A stretch of 64,000 bases of DNA from assembly GCA_002305165.1 (NCBI GenBank), contig DBQI01000049.1:57423-121422 (forward strand). Reading direction: 5' to 3'. The DNA comes from Armatimonadetes bacterium UBA1398. Lineage in GTDB: Bacteria > Armatimonadota > Zipacnadia > UBA1398. Positions within the stretch are counted from its first letter, which is position 1. Every line of letters begins with the position of its first letter. This document shows positions 17,027 through 25,182 of the stretch, piece after piece. The translations under genes and the position numbers were made by a program. The notes beneath the pieces are model-generated. The model did no database searches, was not told the origin of the DNA, and worked only from the letters and a program-made list of their open reading frames with translations.

Positions 17027-17686
17027 CTAATACAGTGGCGTGAGCGTCACCGAGCGGAACTCGATGACCCCACCCTCGGACTGCAGGGCGATCTTGCCGG
17101 GATGGGTGTCCGCACCGGTAACCTCGTTCACCTGCATCCCGTTGACCATCACGGCGACACGATCACCCTGCACGGTGATCTCGTAGCGGTTCCACTCACC
17201 GAGCTCGTTCTCGAAGTCACTGAGCTTGCGCACGCCCACTAGACCGCCGCCCACTTGCGGCATCTGGAATTGGCGAGCCGGATGGCCGGTCACGCGGAAT
17301 CCCTGGAACCCGTAGACGTCTCCCGCGTTCCCGTGCTGCAGCTGGGCCTCCATGCAGTACGGAAGCATCTCGGGCTCGCCGGCGATGCGCATCAGCACGC
17401 CGCTGTTGCCGGGCTCCGACGGCCAGCGCCACTCGACCACGAGGTGGAAGTCCTCGTACTCGTCCTCGGTGCAGAGGTACCCCTGGGGGCTACCCTGGCA
17501 CACGAGGACTCCGTCACGGACGCTCCACACGTCCTCCATAGCGGCGGCGTCATCGACCAGGAAGCACCCCCACCCCGCGAGATCCTGGCCGTTGAAGAGC
17601 TGGATCGCGCCCTCCGCCGTGTCCCGAGCCTGGCTCACAAGGGCGGCACAGGCGATGGCGGCGAGCGCTACGGCGACGCTTTTCAT
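17027..17686 (-). CDS. DUF1080 (3-keto-disaccharide hydrolase-like) secreted protein
   Basis: The 219-aa protein has a signal peptide (MKSVAVALAAIACAALVSQA) and a concanavalin-like beta sandwich of the DUF1080 type, with IQLFNGQDLAGW at the start, the DGVLVCQGSPQGYLCTEDEYEDF region, EWRWPSEPGNSGVLMRI, and a C-terminal GKIALQSEGGVIEFRSVTL strand. The family includes 3-keto-glycoside hydrolases that cooperate with Gfo/Idh/MocA dehydrogenases, as in the next gene. It lies between the GH32 gene (7-base gap) and the oxidoreductase (14-base gap), so all three probably act on one glycan. Confidence 0.87.
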   Translation of the reverse strand: MKSVAVALAAIACAALVSQARDTAEGAIQLFNGQDLAGWGCFLVDDAAAMEDVWSVRDGVLVCQGSPQGYLCTEDEYEDFHLVVEWRWPSEPGNSGVLMRIAGEPEMLPYCMEAQLQHGNAGDVYGFQGFRVTGHPARQFQMPQVGGGLVGVRKLSDFENELGEWNRYEITVQGDRVAVMVNGMQVNEVTGADTHPGKIALQSEGGVIEFRSVTLTPLY

Positions 17687-17693
17687 CGGTTGC

Positions 17694-20075
17694 TCACTCC
17701 TCTACGTAGATGCTCCCCATCTGCCAAGCATGGAGGGAGCGCAGAACGGCAGGAGCGCCCTGGGCGCGCAGGGATACGCCCACACTGTCCGCCCGCTCCG
17801 GGAATACCCGGGCGGCAACGCACTGCCGGTCATTCACGAAGACCTCGACGATGCTCCGGTCAATGAACACGCGGAGCCTCAGCGGCTCGCCATCGGGCAG
17901 GTAGACGGGCGCGCTCTCCGGCGGACGCGAAAGGGCATCGGCCGCGGTGGACGAGCGGGAGTTGTCGAGGGTGATGATGCTGTCGTTACCTGGCCGGCCG
18001 CCCCGGTTCCAGTAGTGGAACCCCCGCCGAGGGTAGAAGGCGACACGGGTGTACTCCTCGCGATCGGGCGACCGCAGCACACACAGCTCGACCATGGGAG
18101 CCGCTCCGGGGTCGATCTCCATCTCGAGCTCCATCACGTCACCCGAGATGCCCCGGAGCACGACCTCCTCGTTGGCGGGCAGCGCTGTCTCCCCCAGCGA
18201 TTGCGCCTCCCGGCGCAGGGAGGCGAGGTCTCCGGCAGGCTCCATCCGGAGGTTGTCGGGGCCGTCGAGGGTGAGCCGGCGCGGAAGGGACATGATCTGG
18301 TCCCACCCCGGCGTTGGCTTGGCAGGGTTCATGTTGAAGATGACGATGATGCCGCCCTCTCCATCGGGACAGGCGGACGGCGCATGGACGCCGCCAGGGT
18401 TCGATGCGCCGAAGTTGAAGTCTCCGCCGCCCTCCACGATGAGCTTCTGCCGCTCCGTGTCGTAGGTTCCCAGGAGGTACTTCCCACCGCTCATGTGGCT
18501 GTAGTGGAGGAGCATGTGCTTGTCACCGATGGGCCAGAAGTAGGGACACGCGCCATCGTCGCCCACGAGTGTGTAGTAGTCATCCTCGGCAAAGGGGTGG
18601 AGGTACTCCCAGGTCGCCAAGTCCGGTGACCGCAACAGGAAGTCCGCACGCACGCGCTTGGTGCCGGGGCCCGGAACCGTGCCCGCTGACAGGGAGTAGT
18701 AGTAATCGCCCTGCTTCCAGACACACGGGTCAAAGACGTTGTAAGGCGGGATGGAACCATCCCGGTTGCGGCCAGGGATGACCGTGTCGCCCGTGACCTT
18801 CTCCCAGTTCAGGAGCAGCGGGTCGCTCGACACTGCGGCCATGTTGCCCCTCTCCGTGCCGTGGTACATGGCGATGACACGATCCTGCTCCACGAAAGTC
18901 GACCCCGAAAAGCAGTCGCGCTCAGGGTGGGGGTAGATCGCGTACGGCAGGTCTCGCCAGTGGATGAGGTCATCGCTGACGGCATGGCCCCAGTGCAGCC
19001 GAGGGTCCTCTGGCGGGAAGGCCTGGTAGAACATGTGCCATCGGCCCTGCCAGTAGCAAAGCCCATTCGGGTCGTTGAGGCTGCTCTCGGGGCTCACGAA
19101 GTGGTACCGCGGCCGGTAGCGGTCGCTAGCGAAGGCGCGCCGCGATTCGGCGAACCGAGCCATGATCGGGTAGTCCCGGAGCTGAGCCTCCTGTTCAGCC
19201 AGAGTCTCCGCGAACTGGAACCTGGGTACGCGAGAGGTGTAGTCCGGGCCTCGGTCTATCTCCTCGGTCGACATGGTATGCACGCTCCTAACTCCGCTGT
19301 CCCCCAGCACTCCGATCCCCCACTTAGCGCCCAGTTCGGCGTTCAGGGCTTCTATCTCCGACAGGCCGAGTACGCGGTCATAGACGAGGATCTCACCGAT
19401 CTGTCCGCGCAGTCCCTCGCCCCGCATTGTCTCCTTGTCGCCCACGCGGACCCGTCGCGCGCCCGTGTTCTGGAGCGTGCTGTCGATCCGCCCCCCAGAT
19501 CCGGTGCCGGCGCGCTCATCGTTGTGCCAGATGCGGACCATGCCATTCTCGCTGAGGGTAAGCACCGTGAGGACGGGCAGCCCGATCTCGTAGCGCACGA
19601 GTTGGTGCTGGTCATTGTTCTGGCCATTGAAGCCGTAGCGATCGCCAACGATGAGCAGGCTGGCCCGACGCCCGGGACCATCGTCCGCCTGCTCGACGAC
19701 GACCTGCCCCATCGGCCCCTCGCCTTCTCTCCGCCAGACGGCGACGATAGTGAAGCTGTTGTCGCCTTCCGCGAGGACCGGCGGCCCATCGAGGTACTCA
19801 GTGCCCGTGAACCCAACGAGCGGCCGCCCGTTCAGCGCCTCCGGAAGTAGCCGCGGACGAGCGCCGGCGTCGCTCTGGGACAGATGGTGCCCCTTGCCGG
19901 ACAGGTCCGCCCACCGGAGCACGGCCCCCTCGGGCGTGAGGTCCTCGGGCGCGACCCGGGTCGCGTCCAGATGGAGCACCAGCCCGTCGGTAGGCTGGGC
20001 GGTCGAGCCGGGTGATGTCGTAAGGATCGCCACGCAGGTCAGCGCGGAGAGGTAGCCGCTCGTACGGTAAGCCAT
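17694..20075 (-). CDS. Secreted LamG-GH32 protein (fructan hydrolase family, variant EC motif)
   Basis: The 793-aa product has a signal peptide, a LamG-like domain (about residues 30-255) and then a GH32 five-bladed propeller with a C-terminal sandwich. The nucleophile motif is SLNDPNG with Asp335, the RDP equivalent is FDP with Asp449, and LRLRVFIDRSIVEVFVN is a standard GH32 C-terminal strand set. The EC motif, which normally carries the acid/base Glu, reads GACPYFWP with Ala509, so the usual catalytic Glu is missing. Start is ATG 20075, with GGAGG 6 bases upstream. It heads an operon with DUF1080 and an oxidoreductase. Activity on fructans is therefore uncertain. Confidence 0.85.
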   Translation of the reverse strand: MAYRTSGYLSALTCVAILTTSPGSTAQPTDGLVLHLDATRVAPEDLTPEGAVLRWADLSGKGHHLSQSDAGARPRLLPEALNGRPLVGFTGTEYLDGPPVLAEGDNSFTIVAVWRREGEGPMGQVVVEQADDGPGRRASLLIVGDRYGFNGQNNDQHQLVRYEIGLPVLTVLTLSENGMVRIWHNDERAGTGSGGRIDSTLQNTGARRVRVGDKETMRGEGLRGQIGEILVYDRVLGLSEIEALNAELGAKWGIGVLGDSGVRSVHTMSTEEIDRGPDYTSRVPRFQFAETLAEQEAQLRDYPIMARFAESRRAFASDRYRPRYHFVSPESSLNDPNGLCYWQGRWHMFYQAFPPEDPRLHWGHAVSDDLIHWRDLPYAIYPHPERDCFSGSTFVEQDRVIAMYHGTERGNMAAVSSDPLLLNWEKVTGDTVIPGRNRDGSIPPYNVFDPCVWKQGDYYYSLSAGTVPGPGTKRVRADFLLRSPDLATWEYLHPFAEDDYYTLVGDDGACPYFWPIGDKHMLLHYSHMSGGKYLLGTYDTERQKLIVEGGGDFNFGASNPGGVHAPSACPDGEGGIIVIFNMNPAKPTPGWDQIMSLPRRLTLDGPDNLRMEPAGDLASLRREAQSLGETALPANEEVVLRGISGDVMELEMEIDPGAAPMVELCVLRSPDREEYTRVAFYPRRGFHYWNRGGRPGNDSIITLDNSRSSTAADALSRPPESAPVYLPDGEPLRLRVFIDRSIVEVFVNDRQCVAARVFPERADSVGVSLRAQGAPAVLRSLHAWQMGSIYVEE

Positions 20076-20098
20076 CGAAAGCCTCCAGGGTCGAAACA

Positions 20099-20260
20099 GT
20101 GCCACTGGGGACTTCCCCGCCAGCGACTCGGTACCCTTGGCCGACCACGCTACCGGCGTTCCTCGACGTGAACGACAACCCCATCGTCAAGCGCGGCCAA
20201 CTGAGGCCGCTGCTCAAGGGAACCTTCCGAGGCCGTTCCGAGCCCGAATACCCGCGCTAG
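20099..20260 (+). pseudogene. Possible gene remnant or 53-aa ORF
   Basis: On the plus strand, an open frame ending at TAG 20260 reads like coding sequence, with a GC-rich third position and a plausible peptide including AFLDVNDNPIVKRGQLRPLL. The nearest start is GTG 20099, but no ribosome site is evident. It lies between two minus-strand genes, antisense to their spacer. It could be the 3' end of a decayed gene or chance. No family recognised. Confidence 0.25.
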
Positions 20261-20266
20261 GTAACA

Positions 20267-21895
20267 TCAGGATGGGTTCCTGGGCACCGCCCCTCCCTCG
20301 GCGATGGCGGAGTCCAGGGCAGGCAAGTGGAGACGCGCCACCATGCGGCCTTCGCTCATGATGGTGACGCGTTGGGGCTGCTCGGCCAGATTCCACGCAA
20401 CAACCGCAGGCACCGTCGGGTACCAGCCAAGAACGACGGGGACCTCCTCCTGCACGTACGGAGTCGCGCCCAGGCTTGGCAGGATCCCCCTGCGCCAAGC
20501 GAAGAGGTCTGAGAGGTGTTCCGCCACCGCCTGCCACGGCGGCTCTCCGCACAGGCCCTGGGAGCGAGCGATGGGCGTCGCGCTTCCCCGCAGCCTGGAC
20601 CCACGGAGGCCCGCCGCATCGGCATCCCCGAGGAAGACCCAGCCATCGAGTGGCATGCTGTCGCACACCTCGAAGGGCACCCCGAGGGCCAGCCAGAGGC
20701 TGTATGGCTCGTCCTCGCCCACGTAGCGGCCATGCTTGCCCCAATAGTGCTTCATAGGACCTCGGGGCCGATGCCCCGCTATACGCTCGTGGATCTTGGC
20801 ATTGGCCGCCATGGCGGGCCCCAGCACCTCCCAGCGGTCGATCGGGAAGGGGGTGAGCCCGCTCATGTACATCGTGTTTCGGACATCAGAAAGGAGGGAG
20901 ACGTTGAGCTTCGCGGCCAGGTTCGCGCCCGACAGGGCGTCATGGGGATATGCCGTCGTCTCGCTGTAGGCAAGCTCCGGCCGGGCATAGCGCCTGTGGA
21001 AGAGCGAGCTGAACAGCTCATTCGTCTTCGATCTCACGCTCGCGAACGCGGCATCTGAGAACATCAGCTCGCCGACGCGGAAGAGCCCGAACCGGTAGTC
21101 CCTCAGCCGCAGCCCGGCCTTCTCGGCGCCCATATACATGACCATGGGCCCGATGGCGCACTCCGGGGCCGCAGCCTCAAGAGTCCTCAGCATCCCTGTG
21201 AGCTGATCACACCAGTACTCTACCCATGCCTCAAGCTCCGTGGTGAGGCGTCTCTCCGCGACGGCGCCCAGGAGCGCCTGCCATTGCGTCTCACCCCACC
21301 CATGGAGGGCCAGGAATGCCTGCCTGCACTCGGCGCAGAAGCATCCGCCGATGACCGATGGGGACATGGCGACCCGGTAGTCATCATCCAGGAAGATCTC
21401 CGTGAAGCCAGCCTCGGCGATGGCCCTCGCCGCTTCCGCGTTCTCTTCAACCGCCGGCGGATGCACCGAGGTCCCCGAGTAACGGCTCCCGTCGGGTCGT
21501 TCCGCCATCCTCCAGCTGCCCGGCGGGGTCACTGGCACATTGCCGTCCCGGGCGCCCAGGGCATCCCCGGGGTGGCCTAGTGGCACGTTGATGGCGTGAG
21601 GCACAAGGCCCTCGCGTTCGAGGCGGCGCGCCATCGCGGCGAGCTCCTCGGGCGTGCTGAACCAGTCGCCGTAGAGGAAGCCCGCGAGCCAGACGTCGGT
21701 CACGCCCGCATCGCGGACAACACTGATCAGGCGCGGGTCGCGCTCGATCTCCCGGGCGTTCAATGAGACGTGGTAACGGCGCGCCGTGCCGCCGCCCGCG
21801 AGGGCGGCTCCCGCCAAGGCGCGTCCGAGGCAGACGGCGCCGCTGGCTCCGGCGACAGCCCCTAGGAACGAGCGACGTGAAAACCGCGAGTGCAT
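20267..21895 (-). CDS. Tat-exported TIM-barrel glycoside-hydrolase-like protein, unknown specificity
   Basis: The 542-aa product begins with a twin-arginine signal (SRRSFLGAVAGASGA, residues 6-20) and shows a barrel-like pattern: VVRDAGVTDVWLAGFLYGDWF near the start, AGFTEIFLDDDYRV, then a Cys-pair GGCFCAECRQAFL, and a YSETTAYPHDALSG segment further on. The CxxC-type pair and Asp-rich loop recall family members annotated as beta-galactosidase-like or DUF4838-like proteins, but I cannot assign one. The start at ATG 21895 is supported by AAGGGA 8 bases upstream. A spacer of about 190 bases separates it from the GH32 gene. Confidence 0.65.
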   Translation of the reverse strand: MHSRFSRRSFLGAVAGASGAVCLGRALAGAALAGGGTARRYHVSLNAREIERDPRLISVVRDAGVTDVWLAGFLYGDWFSTPEELAAMARRLEREGLVPHAINVPLGHPGDALGARDGNVPVTPPGSWRMAERPDGSRYSGTSVHPPAVEENAEAARAIAEAGFTEIFLDDDYRVAMSPSVIGGCFCAECRQAFLALHGWGETQWQALLGAVAERRLTTELEAWVEYWCDQLTGMLRTLEAAAPECAIGPMVMYMGAEKAGLRLRDYRFGLFRVGELMFSDAAFASVRSKTNELFSSLFHRRYARPELAYSETTAYPHDALSGANLAAKLNVSLLSDVRNTMYMSGLTPFPIDRWEVLGPAMAANAKIHERIAGHRPRGPMKHYWGKHGRYVGEDEPYSLWLALGVPFEVCDSMPLDGWVFLGDADAAGLRGSRLRGSATPIARSQGLCGEPPWQAVAEHLSDLFAWRRGILPSLGATPYVQEEVPVVLGWYPTVPAVVAWNLAEQPQRVTIMSEGRMVARLHLPALDSAIAEGGAVPRNPS

Positions 21896-22199
21896 GCCGA
21901 TCATCCCTTCACAGGCACAACGAAGGTTAGCCGAGCCGGAGGGCGGCACCTTCGTCCCACTCGCTCGCTAGGGCTACGACGGGCTCGCCGGGGGGATAGG
22001 ATGCGGGCCCCAGGTCCTTGGGTGGGCCTGCTGGGTGGCAGAAGGGGTGATGGGGACCCAGAGCCCGCGATGTCTGGTTTCCACCCATCCCTGCATACCT
22101 CCTTCGCCTTTTTTGCGACCGCTAGCCTGGCCTCGGCGCCGCGGAGGTTCCCCCATGCCCTGCGCGAACCGCTTCTTGACGCATGAACTGGAGGACACG
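21896..22199. other. Divergent intergenic region (304 bases)
   Basis: It separates the minus-strand barrel gene from the plus-strand fucosidase and should hold their promoters. I found no convincing -35/-10 pair, hairpin or repeat; a T6 run at about 22109 is isolated. Open frames here do not look coding. Confidence 0.4.
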
Positions 22200-23864
22200 A
22201 TGCTCCGAACGCCATTTGCGCTGCTTCTCGCCCTGCTCGCCGCCTCCGCCTCCCTTGCCCAAGAGGCTGATCTGCCGTTTCTCAACGCCGCGCCGGGCGC
22301 CCTGGATTGGTGGCGCGAGGCGCGCTTCGGGCTCTTCGTCCACTGGGGGCCGGTCTCTCTCCGCGGCACCGAGATCGGATGGTCGCGCGGAGGCGAGCGG
22401 CGCGGCACCGGCGGCACGGGGGAGATCCCCGTTGAGGAGTACGATAGCCTCTACACGGAGTTCGACCCCACGGCTTTCGACGCGGACGAGTGGGTCGCCA
22501 TAGCCAAGGCCGCTGGCATGCGCTATCTCGTACTTACCACCAAGCATCACGATGGCTTCTGCATGTTCGATTCGGCCCTGACGGACTACAAGGTCACCAA
22601 CTCGCCCATCGGTCGCGACCTGACGGCAGAGCTGGCCGATGCCTGCCACCGCGGCGGTCTACGCCTGGGCTTCTACTACAGCCCTCCTGATTGGCGCCAC
22701 CCGGACTACCGCACGGCGAACCACCAGGCCTATGTCGACTACCTCCACGGCCAGATACGCGAACTCTGCACGAACTACGGGCGGGTGGACATCATCTGGT
22801 TCGACGGCCTCGGAGGCACGGCCGAGGACTGGGATGCGGTCGAGCTGTTTCGCATGATCCGGGAGCTCCAGCCGGGGGTCCTCATCAACAACCGCGCTGG
22901 GCTAACGGGTGACTTCGGGACGCCTGAGCAGGTCATTGGCCACTACGACCCGGAGAACCCCTGGGAGTCCTGCATCACCATCGGCCAGCAGTGGTCCTAC
23001 CGGCCCGATGATCAGATCAAGAGCCTGGCGCAGTGCATAGAGACCCTCGTCCGCTGCGCCGGAGGCGACGGCAACCTCCTCCTGAACGTAGGCCCCATGC
23101 CGACCGGCGCCATCGAGCCCAGCCAGGTGGACCGCCTGATGGAGGTCGGCGAGTGGCTGCGCTCCAATGGGGACACCATCTACGGCACCCGCGGCGGGCC
23201 CTTCCGGCCAGGACCCTGGGGCGCGGCGACGTGCCGAGGTAGGCAGGTATTCCTCCATGTCCTGGACGCTCAGGCCGAAGATGTCCTCCTGCCGCCCATG
23301 GAAGCGCGGATCCTGTCCGCTGCCCTCCGCGACGGAACCGGCGTGGCCTTCTCGCAGAGCGACTCCGGAGTGGCTCTGCGCCTTCCGGAGGCAGGCCGCC
23401 ATCCGCTGGACACAGTCGTCACCTTGAGCCTCGATCGCCCGGCCCTGGAGGCGGAGGTGGGGCTGCTGGCGTCCGGATCCCTCGCCTACGGCAGGCCCGC
23501 GGTAGCTTCGAACGTGTTCTCGGGCATGGCCGAGTTCGGGCCGGACAAGGCCCTCGATGACGACCCCGAGACCCGCTGGGCCACGGACGCCGGCACCTCG
23601 GAGGCGACCCTCGCGGTGGACCTGGGTGAGGACACGGAGATTGCGAAGGTACACGTCTCAGAGGCCTTCGCCCGTGTCAGTTCCTTCCGGCTGGAGCGGC
23701 TCGTAGACGGCGAGTGGGTGGCGTTCTACGAAGGCCAGTCCCTGGGCGAGGCTGCGGTGATCGAGTTCGAGCCGATCTCGGTGCGGCACCTGAGGCTCAG
23801 CATCCTTGCGGCCAGTGAGGGCCCGACGATCTGGGAGTTTCAGGTCTTCCCGCCGGCGGACTAG
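22200..23864 (+). CDS. Alpha-L-fucosidase (GH29) with C-terminal discoidin-like domain
   Basis: The 554-aa product has a signal peptide (LLLALLAASASLAQ) and a GH29 barrel with FGLFVHWGPVSL, VLTTKHHDGFCMFDS (about residues 105-125), and the nucleophile segment IIWFDGLGG with Asp202, followed by LLLNVGPMPTG. A C-terminal beta sandwich (ASNVFSGMAEFGPDKALDDD onward, residues 430-554) resembles the F5/8 type C carbohydrate-binding domain. It would remove alpha-L-fucose from glycans outside the cell. ATG 22200 follows GGAGG with 6-base spacing; the longer frame from 22035 lacks homology. Confidence 0.92.
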   Translation: MLRTPFALLLALLAASASLAQEADLPFLNAAPGALDWWREARFGLFVHWGPVSLRGTEIGWSRGGERRGTGGTGEIPVEEYDSLYTEFDPTAFDADEWVAIAKAAGMRYLVLTTKHHDGFCMFDSALTDYKVTNSPIGRDLTAELADACHRGGLRLGFYYSPPDWRHPDYRTANHQAYVDYLHGQIRELCTNYGRVDIIWFDGLGGTAEDWDAVELFRMIRELQPGVLINNRAGLTGDFGTPEQVIGHYDPENPWESCITIGQQWSYRPDDQIKSLAQCIETLVRCAGGDGNLLLNVGPMPTGAIEPSQVDRLMEVGEWLRSNGDTIYGTRGGPFRPGPWGAATCRGRQVFLHVLDAQAEDVLLPPMEARILSAALRDGTGVAFSQSDSGVALRLPEAGRHPLDTVVTLSLDRPALEAEVGLLASGSLAYGRPAVASNVFSGMAEFGPDKALDDDPETRWATDAGTSEATLAVDLGEDTEIAKVHVSEAFARVSSFRLERLVDGEWVAFYEGQSLGEAAVIEFEPISVRHLRLSILAASEGPTIWEFQVFPPAD

Positions 23865-23909
23865 CGCCTGGCGACGATATCAGGGTTACCGTGGATGGGG
23901 GACGGTCCG

Positions 23910-25067
23910 ATGACCTCGAAAGAACGGGTTCACGCCGCGCTGGAGGGTCGGCCAGTCGACCGTTTCCCTGTTGCTGCGCCTTACTGCCCTCTCAACTTCG
24001 ACGACCACTTCGCCGAGGCCACCGGAGAGCCTGACTGGCGCTGGCACGCCTGGGTGAACGCGCCCGATGACGAGGCCTACCTCCGCTGCTTCCGTCGGTG
24101 CGTAGAGGCGATGCCTTTCGAGATGCTCCAGCCTCATGCCTGGAGCCAGCCTCGGGAGTGGCGCCGCAGGCAGGAGTACCTGCTCCATGACGGCAGGCCG
24201 TGCCGACATGACCGTCAGACTGATGAGTGGCAGCCTCTCCCTCTACCCAATCGCAGCGTCCATCGGCACGAGTACACCGTGGTCGAACGCCGCACCGTGT
24301 TCGATCGAGCCGATGCCGACGCGCAGATGACCACGGCGCCCGCCGAGGCAGCGATCGCTGAGGGCAGGCTCGACTTCGTGCTAGCCGTCGTCGCCGAGTA
24401 CGGGGGCACCGAGTTCGTCTTGTCGGGTGGCATGGATGGCTGCTTCTGGGCCTGCCAACCCTACGTGGGTCCCATGGGGCTTCTGACGATGGCCATCGAG
24501 GAGCCTCGGCTTCTCGACTACATGGTCGCCAAGGCCCTCGAACAGCGGGTCGAGTCCGTGCGGTTCCTGGCGGCGGCGGGAGGCGACGGCATCTACGTGG
24601 ATGATGCCTTCGCGACGAGTGAGATGATCTCGCTGAAGCACTATGAGCGCTTCTGCGTGCCCACCACGCGCGCCCTCGTCGAGGAGATACACCGGCACGG
24701 TCACAAGGCCATCCTCATCTACTACGGCGGCGTCATGGACCGGCTGGAACAGATCGCCTCTCTTGGAGCCGATGGGCTCGTCGTCGAGGCAAGCATGAAG
24801 GGCTACCACAACGACATCGAGGCCATCGTCGATGCCGTCGGCGATCGGCTGACGCTATTCGCGAACATCCATCCCGTGGAGGTCATCCAGGGAGCCTCCG
24901 ATGAGATGCTTCGCGCGGAGGTAGCGCGCCAGGCCACCGCCGGACGGCGCGCCCGTGGCTTCATCCTCGGTCCAGCCCACCCCATCACCCCCGGCACCGG
25001 TATCTCACGGATTCAGGCCTTCATCAGCACGTGCCGTGAGTTGGGGCGCAGCGCCAGCCAGACCTGA
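23910..25067 (+). CDS. Uroporphyrinogen decarboxylase-family protein (probable methyltransferase-like)
   Basis: The 385-aa protein has the URO-D fold: TSKERVHAALEGRPVDRFPV at the start, then a FVLSGGMDGCFWACQPYVG region, GGDGIYVDDAFATSEMISLKHYE, and the end GFILGPAHPITPGTGISRI. The family splits into true heme-pathway UroD and corrinoid-linked methyltransferases. The long insertions (residues 90-130), the absence of heme genes nearby and the carbohydrate neighbourhood favour the second group, but this is inference. ATG 23910 is preferred because GGGGGA is 7 bases upstream; 23895 is an alternative start. Confidence 0.8.
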   Translation: MTSKERVHAALEGRPVDRFPVAAPYCPLNFDDHFAEATGEPDWRWHAWVNAPDDEAYLRCFRRCVEAMPFEMLQPHAWSQPREWRRRQEYLLHDGRPCRHDRQTDEWQPLPLPNRSVHRHEYTVVERRTVFDRADADAQMTTAPAEAAIAEGRLDFVLAVVAEYGGTEFVLSGGMDGCFWACQPYVGPMGLLTMAIEEPRLLDYMVAKALEQRVESVRFLAAAGGDGIYVDDAFATSEMISLKHYERFCVPTTRALVEEIHRHGHKAILIYYGGVMDRLEQIASLGADGLVVEASMKGYHNDIEAIVDAVGDRLTLFANIHPVEVIQGASDEMLRAEVARQATAGRRARGFILGPAHPITPGTGISRIQAFISTCRELGRSASQT

Positions 25068-25182
25068 CGGGAGGCTGGGCATGGTGAGACGCGAAGGCTG
25101 ATAGGTGTCTGAGTAAGTTAGCTGCAACCGGTGGGGCTGGACTGCCCGCCACCTCGATAGGCGACGGGAAGGAAGATGCATA

